Assembly (NCBI GenBank): GCA_919902965.1
Contig: CAKKSJ010000048.1
Location: 1 to 14,780, forward strand
From: Burkholderiales bacterium
GTDB lineage: Bacteria > Pseudomonadota > Gammaproteobacteria > Burkholderiales > SG8-39
Length of the DNA: 14,780 nt
Direction of reading: 5' to 3'
The position numbers and the translations under genes are program-made. Below the pieces are notes generated by a model. It was given only the letters and a program-made list of their open reading frames with translations, was not told where the DNA came from and ran no database searches. Positions 1 through 5,573 of the stretch are shown here, piece by piece; position 1 is the stretch's first letter, and every line of letters starts with the position of its first letter.

Positions 1-712
1 CGCCGGCGAAAATGCCGATGCTGCCGGCCTCGGCGATCAGCTTGCCGACGTTGACGGCGGTGTTCTCGGGCGCGGTGAGTTCCACGCGCAGCTCGGGTTT
101 TTGTGAATCGACCAGTTCCACGCTCTTGCCGGCGGCGAGGATGATTTCGCCCTTCGGGCTGGTGATGACGCCGTTGTTCTCGACGTCGGGCGCGACAAGA
201 TAGACGAAGCCGCCGGTCGTGGTAGTGATGGTGCCGTTGTTGATGACCTTGCCCGAACCGCCGGCATCCTGCAGCTTGAATTTGCCGGCGAGCGCGTCGC
301 CGTCACTGAGCTTGAGGCTGGAGGCGACGAAGCCGGCGGTATCGACACGCGCGCCGGCGCCTATGGTGATGCCGTTCGGATTGATCAGATAAACGCGGCC
401 GTTCGACAGCAGTTGGCCCAGTATCGCCGATGCCTCCTGGCCGGTGACACGATTGAGCACCGCGCTTTGCGCGTTTTGCTGGATAAAGCGCGTGACTTCC
501 TCGGCACTGACCGAGAAGCCCTGCCAGTTGATGACGGCGCCTGGGGTATTGGTGACGTTGAGGCTCTTGCCGCTGACCGCGAACGTCGCTGCCCCGCTGA
601 TCAGCGTCGGGTTGGTCGGGTTGGCGTACGCAGGCGCGGCAAAACAGAAGGCAACCGCAACAGCCAGGGCTTTGCGTCGGAGCAACGAGATCAGCGCACG
701 CTCTGCGTTCAC
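1..712 (-). CDS. TpsA-type exoprotein with filamentous-haemagglutinin N-terminal secretion domain (partial, 3' end outside window)
   Basis: Only the first 237 codons are in the window; the gene runs off the left edge. Translation from a GTG at 712-710 gives a basic N-terminus and hydrophobic stretch ending AAPAYA, a signal peptide cleaved near residue 30. A two-partner secretion domain follows: NPTNPTLISG at 31-40, INWQGFSV at 61-68, RFIQQNAQSAVLNRVTGQ at 75-92 and the hallmark NPNGI at 111-115. The repeats after that are the start of a beta-helix. No ATG occurs in frame upstream, and GAAGGG lies 9 nt before the GTG, which decides the start. In this family the protein crosses the inner membrane by Sec and is exported through the partner TpsB pore, encoded just upstream. 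The passenger function (adhesin, haemolysin or other) cannot be seen because the C-terminal part is missing. The usual long ESPR-type signal extension is absent. Confidence 0.9.
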   Translation of the reverse strand, partial: MNAERALISLLRRKALAVAVAFCFAAPAYANPTNPTLISGAATFAVSGKSLNVTNTPGAVINWQGFSVSAEEVTRFIQQNAQSAVLNRVTGQEASAILGQLLSNGRVYLINPNGITIGAGARVDTAGFVASSLKLSDGDALAGKFKLQDAGGSGKVINNGTITTTTGGFVYLVAPDVENNGVITSPKGEIILAAGKSVELVDSQKPELRVELTAPENTAVNVGKLIAEAGSIGIFAG

Positions 713-779
713 AGATAAACACCCTTCAGACCATGACCGCCAAGCTTCTCGTAAATTCGACGCCAGGCCGGCAGCAATT

Positions 780-890
780 GCAAGCAAAAAAACCAAATAA
801 CAAGGCGGCGAAAAGACTTCCTTTTCACCGTACTATTCATGGTAGCACAATCAGTGCTATGTGCTTGTCAGGACTATCTAATTTGCTTGC
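780..890. repeat. Inverted repeat, 9-bp arms 93 bp apart
   Basis: GCAAGCAAA at 780-788 is the exact reverse complement of TTTGCTTGC at 882-890. The smaller dyad at 843-859 lies between the arms. The spacing is too wide for a terminator stem; paired protein-binding half-sites are one possibility. It could also be chance in an A/T-rich stretch. Confidence 0.3.
843..859. promoter_or_regulatory. Candidate operator dyad upstream of tpsA
   Basis: TAGCAC at 843-848 and GTGCTA at 854-859 form a perfect 6-bp inverted repeat with a 5-nt spacer. It sits 131 bp upstream of the tpsA GTG. The size and symmetry fit a dimeric helix-turn-helix regulator, but no regulator gene lies nearby, so the assignment is inference only. 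Confidence 0.3.
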
Positions 891-1073
891 GACCCAGCAT
901 TTGGCCGGTATGCGGTCCGTTTCCGTTTTTTGCGCTTCCAGACTAGTTGGTCCTGGCCAGATAAAACAGGAACTATTTCACACTAATTCAGAATTGTGCG
1001 GGACCGGGCCGGCATATCGGGTCCGAAACCGGATTATGGCTTTTGGGGCAGGCCGCGCAGAAGCGATCCTGGT

Positions 1074-1094
1074 CGCGCCTGGGCCAGAGGCGCG
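1074..1094 (-). terminator. Hairpin just downstream of tpsB
   Basis: CGCGCCT at 1074-1080 and AGGCGCG at 1088-1094 form a 7-bp GC stem with a 7-nt loop, 12 nt after the tpsB stop codon. No run of T follows on the minus strand, so it is not a classical intrinsic terminator. It could protect the tpsB 3' end or lower read-through into tpsA. Confidence 0.3.
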
Positions 1095-1106
1095 CCGGCG
1101 CTCAGC

Positions 1107-2990
1107 CTAAAAGATGTAGGCGAGGCTCATGTGCATGCGCACGTCGCCAACGTTTTGCAAACCGCCGGCGTCCATCACGGTCGCAGCATCCAGCCTTAGG
1201 CTGATGTTGGTGCCGCGCGAGACCCGCAGTCCAAATCCGGCGCTGCCGATGTGCTGCCGATGCACTTCGAGCACGTCCGGGCGATTGCGTTTCACGGCAC
1301 CCCAGTCATAGAACGCCAGGGCGCGCATCCTGACGCCGGCGAGCGGAACGACGCCGCCGAAGTCCGGGGTATAGACCTCGAGCGTGCCGCGATAGCCGTT
1401 GTCGTTGATGACTTCGCGTTCCAGGAAGCCGCGCACCGAGTCGCCTCCCCCGACGCCGAACTGTTCGCCTGAAACCAGCATGTCGCGCGTCATTTGTCCG
1501 CTCATGCCCCAGCGAAACTGCCAGTCGCGCGGCAGCGCGCGATTGTGGTTGAAGCCCCAGCGGGTGACGAAATAGCGCGGATTCGCACCCGCGCGCGCCG
1601 GCGGGCGCGCCGGAATGGTGTTTAGCGCGTCGCCCAGAAACGCCCCGGTGCCACCGTCGTTGCCTCCGGGCAGATTTTGGCTCGCCGAAACAAAGAAATT
1701 GCTTTCACTCTCGCTTTTCCGGTATACGCCGGCGTAGGTCAGGCCGATCGGATGCACGGTCACGTCCGGCACCAGGCCGAAGCCGGCCACGTCAATCTGG
1801 GTCACCACGCTGCGATAGGCGCGCCAGTCCCAGCTGTAGCTGAGCTTGTGCTCCAGGTCTCCGATCTTCTGCAGGTTTTGATTGTAGCGTGCGCCGAAAA
1901 TGCTGCCGCTGCCGCTGATATTGAACAGGTTCGCCACCACACCGGAATTGACGGTGGAGTGGCCGGCTGAAAATTCCAGCGAATCGCCTTCTTTGTACAA
2001 GGGTATGCGATATTGCAGACCCAGAATGAATACATTCTTGTTCGGGTGCAAGACGATGCGGGGGGTGGTAACGTCGTCGTGGGGTGCGCTCACATACTGC
2101 ATGTTCAACACGTGGTCACGGTTCCACATATTGGCGTGCTGGTAACCCAGGCCAACGCGAAACAGACCAGTCTGCTGGGTACCGGTATTGTCCAGGGTCA
2201 GGCTGATCTTGTTGGGACGCTCGTCGGCGACGCGCAGCACGGCGTCGACCTGGCCCTCCTCGACGCCGCTGCGCAACAACACGGTAGTCTGCTTGGCGGG
2301 ATTCTCGTTGGCGACACGCAGGTTATCGGAAATTTCGAAAATGTTCGGCGGCTGCCCTTCCTGCAGGCGCGGCATGCTCGCGCGAACATTCGCCTCGTTG
2401 AAATAGTTATTGCCTTCGACGACGATTTTGCCGATCTTGGCTTCGACGATGTCGAATTCGACTTCACCATCCTCTATCTGCTGCTCGGGCAGAATCACCT
2501 GCACCGCGCTATAGCCTTTGCTGGTATAGCTTTTTTCCAGTGCTTCCAGGGCTTTTTGCACGTCCCCGAAGTTCCTGCTCTTGCCGATATAGGGTGCGAG
2601 GATCAGTCGCAGGCTCTCGGCGGTAATCAGCGTGGCGCCGCGAACGGTGAACCGGTCGATATTGAAGCGCGGTTCGGGTGGGGGAGCCGCAGCCGCTTGC
2701 GCGGGAGCGGGCTGGGCGGGTGCGGCCGCTGGCGCAGCCTGCGCGAGGATGAGCCGCAGTCCGTCGGCGGTGTACAAATCCGCGCCGCGCACTCTGAAAT
2801 CCCTCGCGTCCGCCGCAAGATCCGCGACGAGCGCCGTCGCTGCGGGCGCTGATGCCTGCGCATGGGCAAGTAGCGCGCCCAGGGACAAGAACGGCGCAAT
2901 TGCGAATGCGCCTACTAGACAATTCCTCAAGCTGCCGGCGCCTTTGTTGGGTTCTGCATCCAGTTCACGGTCCAAACCAGCTGCATTCAT
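1107..2990 (-). CDS. Two-partner secretion outer-membrane transporter (TpsB, FhaC/ShlB family)
   Basis: Omp85-type pore that exports the TpsA partner encoded downstream. Numbering here is from the alternative GTG start at 3065 (652 aa). Residues 46-71 look like a signal peptide with cleavage after AHA-69. An Ala/Pro-rich linker (about 108-133) leads to a POTRA domain beginning DRFTVRGATLIT at 137-148. A second POTRA region begins at KIVVEGN, near 213-219. The rest is a 16-strand-type barrel with the lid-loop motif VRGF and a terminal phenylalanine (LAYIF), as in outer-membrane barrel sorting signals. The ATG at 2990 is preferred because the 25 residues before it resemble neither a leader nor a domain. 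It has only a weak GGA upstream, so 3065 remains possible. Residues 90-108 repeat the start of the POTRA domain (see findings). Confidence 0.92.
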   Translation of the reverse strand: MNAAGLDRELDAEPNKGAGSLRNCLVGAFAIAPFLSLGALLAHAQASAPAATALVADLAADARDFRVRGADLYTADGLRLILAQAAPAAAPAQPAPAQAAAAPPPEPRFNIDRFTVRGATLITAESLRLILAPYIGKSRNFGDVQKALEALEKSYTSKGYSAVQVILPEQQIEDGEVEFDIVEAKIGKIVVEGNNYFNEANVRASMPRLQEGQPPNIFEISDNLRVANENPAKQTTVLLRSGVEEGQVDAVLRVADERPNKISLTLDNTGTQQTGLFRVGLGYQHANMWNRDHVLNMQYVSAPHDDVTTPRIVLHPNKNVFILGLQYRIPLYKEGDSLEFSAGHSTVNSGVVANLFNISGSGSIFGARYNQNLQKIGDLEHKLSYSWDWRAYRSVVTQIDVAGFGLVPDVTVHPIGLTYAGVYRKSESESNFFVSASQNLPGGNDGGTGAFLGDALNTIPARPPARAGANPRYFVTRWGFNHNRALPRDWQFRWGMSGQMTRDMLVSGEQFGVGGGDSVRGFLEREVINDNGYRGTLEVYTPDFGGVVPLAGVRMRALAFYDWGAVKRNRPDVLEVHRQHIGSAGFGLRVSRGTNISLRLDAATVMDAGGLQNVGDVRMHMSLAYIF

Positions 2991-3062
2991 AGCATTCCGC
3001 GGCGCGAAGGAACAATTGCCGGAAAACAGCATCCAATCCAGCCGGTGTTCTTGTCTCAGGTA

Positions 3063-3146
3063 CACCTGCCCCGGAACGGTATAATTTGCCTTATTGGCTT
3101 AATTTTCCTTCGCATTTTCATTATATCCAACTTTAACAAGATAAAC
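3063..3146 (+). promoter_or_regulatory. Divergent promoter region of trxB and tpsB
   Basis: A perfect TATAAT lies at 3080-3085 on the plus strand, 61 nt before the trxB ATG, but no good -35 is found at 16-18 nt. A second TATAAT is present on the minus strand at 3119-3124, pointing towards tpsB. The region is A/T-rich compared with the flanking genes. No strong Shine-Dalgarno precedes trxB. Confidence 0.4.
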
Positions 3147-4094
3147 ATGAACAAGCACTCTCGCCTACTCGTTCTCGGCTCCGGCCCTGCCGGTTATACA
3201 GCGGCCGTGTATGCCGCGCGCGCCAATCTGAAACCCGTGCTGCTCACCGGCCTCGCCCCGGGAGGCCAACTCACGACCACCACTGATGTCGACAATTGGC
3301 CGGCCGATTTCGCCGGCGTGCAGGGACCCGCGCTCATGGAACGGTTCCAAAAGCATGCGGAGCGTTTCGAGACCGAAATCGTGTATGACCAGATTCATAC
3401 CGCGGAATTGCAAAAAAAACCGATCGCGCTCTCCGGCGACAACGGCAGCTATACCTGCGACGCGCTGATCATCGCCACTGGCGCCTCGGCGCGCTACCTG
3501 GGCATGGAATCGGAAACGCGGTTCATGGGAAAAGGCGTGTCCGCCTGCGCCACCTGCGATGGTTTTTTCTACAAGAACCAGGACGTCGCAGTCGTCGGTG
3601 GCGGCAACACCGCGGTCGAAGAGGCGCTCTATCTCGCCAATATCGCGCGCCATGTAACCGTAATCCATCGCCGCGACAAGTTCCGCGCTGAAAAGATCAT
3701 GATCGACAAAATCCTCGCCAAGGCCAATGAGGGCAAGGTCAGCATCAAGTGGAACAGCGTACTCGACGAAGTGCTAGGCGACAAAACCGGCGTCACCGGA
3801 ATACGCATCAAGGACGTCAACAGCGGCGGCACCGAGGATCTCAATGTGCACGGACTTTTCATCGCCATCGGCCACTCGCCCAACACGCAGATCTTCGCCG
3901 GCCAGCTCGAAATGAAAGGGGGCTACATCCTTACCCGCGGCGGCAATGAGGGCAATGTCACCGCCACCAGCGTGCCCGGCGTATTTGCGGCGGGCGATGT
4001 GCAGGACCACGTCTATCGCCAGGCGGTGACCAGCGCGGGCTCCGGCTGCATGGCGGCACTGGATGCGGAAAAGTACCTCGATGATCTCGGTTGA
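3147..4094 (+). CDS. trxB: Thioredoxin-disulfide reductase
   Basis: Flavoprotein that reduces oxidised thioredoxin with NADPH in the cytoplasm. At 315 aa it is the normal length for the bacterial low-molecular-weight type. The FAD-binding loop GSGPAG is at 11-16, and the redox-active pair lies in CATCDG at 134-139 (Cys134, Cys137). The NADPH-binding GGGNTA is at 151-156, with HRRDKFRA at 174-181 contacting the NADP phosphate. The C-terminal FAD motif AAGDVQD is at 281-287, followed by RQAVTSAGSGCMAA. All key residues are intact. It is followed on the same strand by the Smr-domain gene, a pairing common in betaproteobacteria, so the two are probably co-transcribed. Confidence 0.97.
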   Translation: MNKHSRLLVLGSGPAGYTAAVYAARANLKPVLLTGLAPGGQLTTTTDVDNWPADFAGVQGPALMERFQKHAERFETEIVYDQIHTAELQKKPIALSGDNGSYTCDALIIATGASARYLGMESETRFMGKGVSACATCDGFFYKNQDVAVVGGGNTAVEEALYLANIARHVTVIHRRDKFRAEKIMIDKILAKANEGKVSIKWNSVLDEVLGDKTGVTGIRIKDVNSGGTEDLNVHGLFIAIGHSPNTQIFAGQLEMKGGYILTRGGNEGNVTATSVPGVFAAGDVQDHVYRQAVTSAGSGCMAALDAEKYLDDLG

Positions 4095-4159
4095 ATCGCG
4101 CCGCAGGAAAAATCGGCCGGATCGTCCCGCGTCAGTGGCCGCAACTACGGCTGCGCGCC

Positions 4160-4720
4160 ATGCCAGCCATGAAGAAACTTCCCAACACCGCGGCTGAAGC
4201 GACGGACCAGGACCTGTTCAGGCAGGCCGTCGCCGACGCCCGGCCGCTGCCACGACCGAACAAAGTGCTGCGCCGACACGACCCGCCGCCGCCTTATCCG
4301 GTGCAATCCTACCTGGACGAGCATGCGGCGCTCAATGAAAGCCTGGCCCCGGACTGGACTGCGCAGGACTGGCTGGACATAGGCGATGAGCCGAATTTTC
4401 TGCGGCCCGGGATTTCGCGCCAGGTGCTGCGCAAGCTGCGCAGCGGCACCTGGGTGATTCAGGACCAACTCGACCTGCATGGCCTCGACCGTCACCAGGC
4501 GCGCGAGGCGCTGGCCGGCTTTCTGGCAAACTGCGCAAGGCGCGGTGTGCGCTGCGTGCGTGTGATCCACGGTAAAGGGCTGGGCTCGAAGAACCGCGAG
4601 CCGGTGCTGAAAACCAAAGTCAAACACTGGCTGACCCAGCGCGACGAGGTATTGGCTTACTGCCAGGCGCGGCCGGTCGATGGGGGCAGCGGAGCCTTGG
4701 TGGTGTTGCTGAAAGGCTGA
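4160..4720 (+). CDS. Smr-domain protein (MutS2 C-terminal-like nuclease domain)
   Basis: Small cytoplasmic protein of 186 aa from the ATG at 4160. The N-terminal half is charged and proline-rich and begins near DLFRQAVADARPLPRPNK. The C-terminal half is an Smr domain with its two signatures LDLHG and IHGKG, followed by GSKNREPVLK and ending ALVVLLK. Smr domains in MutS2 and in stand-alone proteins act as nucleases on DNA or RNA, including in ribosome-collision rescue. Which substrate applies here cannot be told from sequence. Start choice is uncertain: an in-frame TTG at 4091 overlaps the trxB stop (TTGA) and would add 23 residues, and a second ATG lies at 4169. None has a clear Shine-Dalgarno. 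Translation coupled to trxB would favour the TTG. Confidence 0.9.
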   Translation: MPAMKKLPNTAAEATDQDLFRQAVADARPLPRPNKVLRRHDPPPPYPVQSYLDEHAALNESLAPDWTAQDWLDIGDEPNFLRPGISRQVLRKLRSGTWVIQDQLDLHGLDRHQAREALAGFLANCARRGVRCVRVIHGKGLGSKNREPVLKTKVKHWLTQRDEVLAYCQARPVDGGSGALVVLLKG

Positions 4721-4767
4721 GCCGCCGGCGTATCAGAACAGGAACAGTGCGAAGGTTTTGGCCAAGA

Positions 4768-4776
4768 TCTATCACC
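4768..4776 (+). repeat. Direct repeat, left copy, flanking element copy A
   Basis: TCTATCACC here is repeated exactly at 5043-5051, so the two bracket the structured element. They could be a target-site duplication. Copy B also has TCT directly after its CAAG end, so the last three bases may belong to the element and only ATCACC would then be flank. Confidence 0.35.
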
Positions 4777-4868
4777 GCAGCTTGACGTACCCTCCTGCGT
4801 ATGCCGATGTCTGCGCGCGAGCATTGCGCGCTCCGCCGCGAAGCAAGTCCTCCTGGGGGACGCGCGCC

Positions 4869-4919
4869 AACCGCGTTTTCTGTACGGATGAAAGGCACAT
4901 CCGTACAGAAAACGCGGTT
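4869..4919 (+). other. Hairpin 1 of element copy A
   Basis: The arms at 4869-4890 and 4898-4919 pair perfectly over 22 bp around the 7-nt loop AAAGGCA. The stem ends in CGGATG/CATCCG next to the loop. Compared with copy B, three base pairs differ and all three are compensated. Confidence 0.9.
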
Positions 4920-4960
4920 ATGGATAAAAACAAAAGCGGTTTGGGGTGGCTTTTATACAA

Positions 4961-5013
4961 GATCGCCGATTTAGAACGGATGGCGCTTTTTCATCCATTC
5001 TAAATCGGCGATC
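4961..5013 (+). other. Hairpin 2 of element copy A
   Basis: The arms at 4961-4982 and 4992-5013 pair over 21 of 22 positions (one C-A mismatch, 4977 with 4997) around a 9-nt loop GCGCTTTTT. The base GATCGCCGAT is shared with copy B. The middle of the stem is A/T-rich here but G/C-rich in copy B, with pairing kept. Confidence 0.88.
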
Positions 5014-5014
5014 C

Positions 5015-5038
5015 GCGCGGACGGGGCGCCGTCCGCGC
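5015..5038 (+). other. Hairpin 3 of element copy A
   Basis: GCGCGGACGG at 5015-5024 pairs perfectly with CCGTCCGCGC at 5029-5038 around the tetraloop GGCG. Both arms are identical in copy B; only the loop differs (GACG). It lies one base after hairpin 2 and has no T-run after it. Confidence 0.88.
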
Positions 5039-5042
5039 AAGC

Positions 5043-5051
5043 TCTATCACC
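5043..5051 (+). repeat. Direct repeat, right copy, flanking element copy A
   Basis: TCTATCACC, identical to 4768-4776. An AGCTTG at 4779-4784 and its complement CAAGCT at 5038-5043 sit just inside the two repeats, giving a short terminal inverted repeat. Confidence 0.35.
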
Positions 5052-5070
5052 ACTGTTGGATGTAAGCTCC

Positions 5071-5086
5071 GGCGTCAGCCGACGCC
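5071..5086 (-). terminator. Small GC hairpin downstream of glnB
   Basis: GGCGTC at 5071-5076 and GACGCC at 5081-5086 form a 6-bp stem with a 4-nt loop, about 60 nt past the glnB stop. No T-run follows. The element hairpins further on may also stop transcription from either side. Confidence 0.3.
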
Positions 5087-5146
5087 CGCGCAACATCGCA
5101 ACTCTGCGACAACGGGGAGGGTGCCTGTTTAATTCGCCGCGTAGAA

Positions 5147-5485
5147 TTAGATCGCTGACTCGTCAGTCTCGCCGGTGCGGATACGCACGACTTGTTCGAC
5201 CGAAGTAACGAATATCTTGCCGTCGCCTATCTTGCCGGTGCGCGCCGCCTTGACGATCGCTTCGATCGCCTGTTCCACGATATTGTCGGCCACCACGATC
5301 TCGATTTTCACTTTGGGCAGGAAATCGACTACGTACTCGGCACCGCGATAGAGTTCGGTATGGCCTTTTTGCCGGCCGAAGCCCTTAACCTCGGTTACGG
5401 TGAGTCCGCTCACTCCGATTTCCGAAAGCGCTTCGCGCACCTCGTCGAGTTTGAACGGTTTTACAATGGCGTCGATTTTTTTCAT
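5147..5485 (-). CDS. glnB: Nitrogen regulatory protein P-II
   Basis: Trimeric cytoplasmic signal protein that senses 2-oxoglutarate and ATP/ADP and controls targets such as glutamine synthetase adenylylation and NtrB. It has 112 aa, the standard length. It starts MKKIDAIVKPFKLDEVR. The T-loop GRQKGHTELYRGAEYVVDF contains the uridylylation site Tyr51. The nucleotide-binding B-loop TGKIGDGKIFV is at 83-93, and the C-loop VRIRTGE follows. Start support is good: AGGGGAG lies 8 nt before the ATG. It follows nadE on the same strand after 88 bp and has its own promoter candidate. Whether this paralogue should be called GlnB or GlnK cannot be settled here, but the absence of an amtB neighbour and the nadE linkage favour GlnB. 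Confidence 0.95.
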   Translation of the reverse strand: MKKIDAIVKPFKLDEVREALSEIGVSGLTVTEVKGFGRQKGHTELYRGAEYVVDFLPKVKIEIVVADNIVEQAIEAIVKAARTGKIGDGKIFVTSVEQVVRIRTGETDESAI

Positions 5486-5515
5486 GGCGGACTCTCCCCT
5501 GTCGCAGTTGCGGCC

Positions 5516-5524
5516 AGTATATCA
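5516..5524 (-). promoter_or_regulatory. Extended -10 promoter candidate for glnB
   Basis: Read on the minus strand this is TGATATACT: a good -10 hexamer TATACT preceded by the TG of an extended -10. The -35 region is poor, which extended -10 promoters tolerate. Transcription would start about 24 nt before the glnB ATG, leaving room for the Shine-Dalgarno. Confidence 0.45.
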
Positions 5525-5573
5525 ATAAAACCCTGCCGAGAAGCGGAATGGGTCACGCCTGCGCTTGCCGGTC

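Larger units (their letters stand above)
713..1106. other. 394-bp gap between tpsB and tpsA
   Basis: No convincing gene is seen here. The stretch from about 780 to 900 is richer in A and T than its surroundings and carries two inverted-repeat arrangements listed separately. TPS pairs are often nearly contiguous, so a gap this long suggests tpsA has its own promoter. I could not assign a clear -35/-10 pair on the minus strand. Confidence 0.5.
4798..5045 (+). repeat. Structured dispersed element, copy A (three hairpins)
   Basis: This fills most of the 426-bp gene-free stretch between smr and glnB. Blocks shared in order with 14544-14749 are CGTATG, GCATTGCGCGCTC, GCGCGCCAACCG, hairpin 1, the linker TTTGGGGTGGCTTT (4940-4953), hairpin 2, hairpin 3 and a CAAG-TCT end. 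Copy A has about 27 extra bases between GCATTGCGCGCTCC and GCGCGCCAACC, and a longer A-rich linker after hairpin 1. Reading frames crossing it (for example 4758-5003 plus, 4772-4960 minus) are by-products of the palindromes, not genes. The family is not recognised. It could be a non-autonomous mobile element (REP/MITE-like) or a structured RNA. Confidence 0.85.

Noticed and set aside
2013..2852. Plus-strand reading frame opposite tpsB (279 codons)
   Set aside because: Shadow frame with no domain; tpsB is clearly the coding strand.
4758..5003. Plus-strand reading frame across element copy A
   Set aside because: It crosses perfect palindromes and has no Shine-Dalgarno. Its likeness to frames in copy B comes from shared repeat DNA; the frame is not preserved through the compensated changes in a protein-like way.
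4798..5045. CRISPR array or tRNA-like gene in the repeat region
   Set aside because: There are no regularly spaced direct repeats with unique spacers and no cloverleaf or CCA end; the structure is a chain of simple hairpins.
5504..5520. Sigma-54 promoter before glnB
   Set aside because: A GG and GC pair is present, but the spacing is 8 nt and not the required 10, so it does not fit the -24/-12 consensus.
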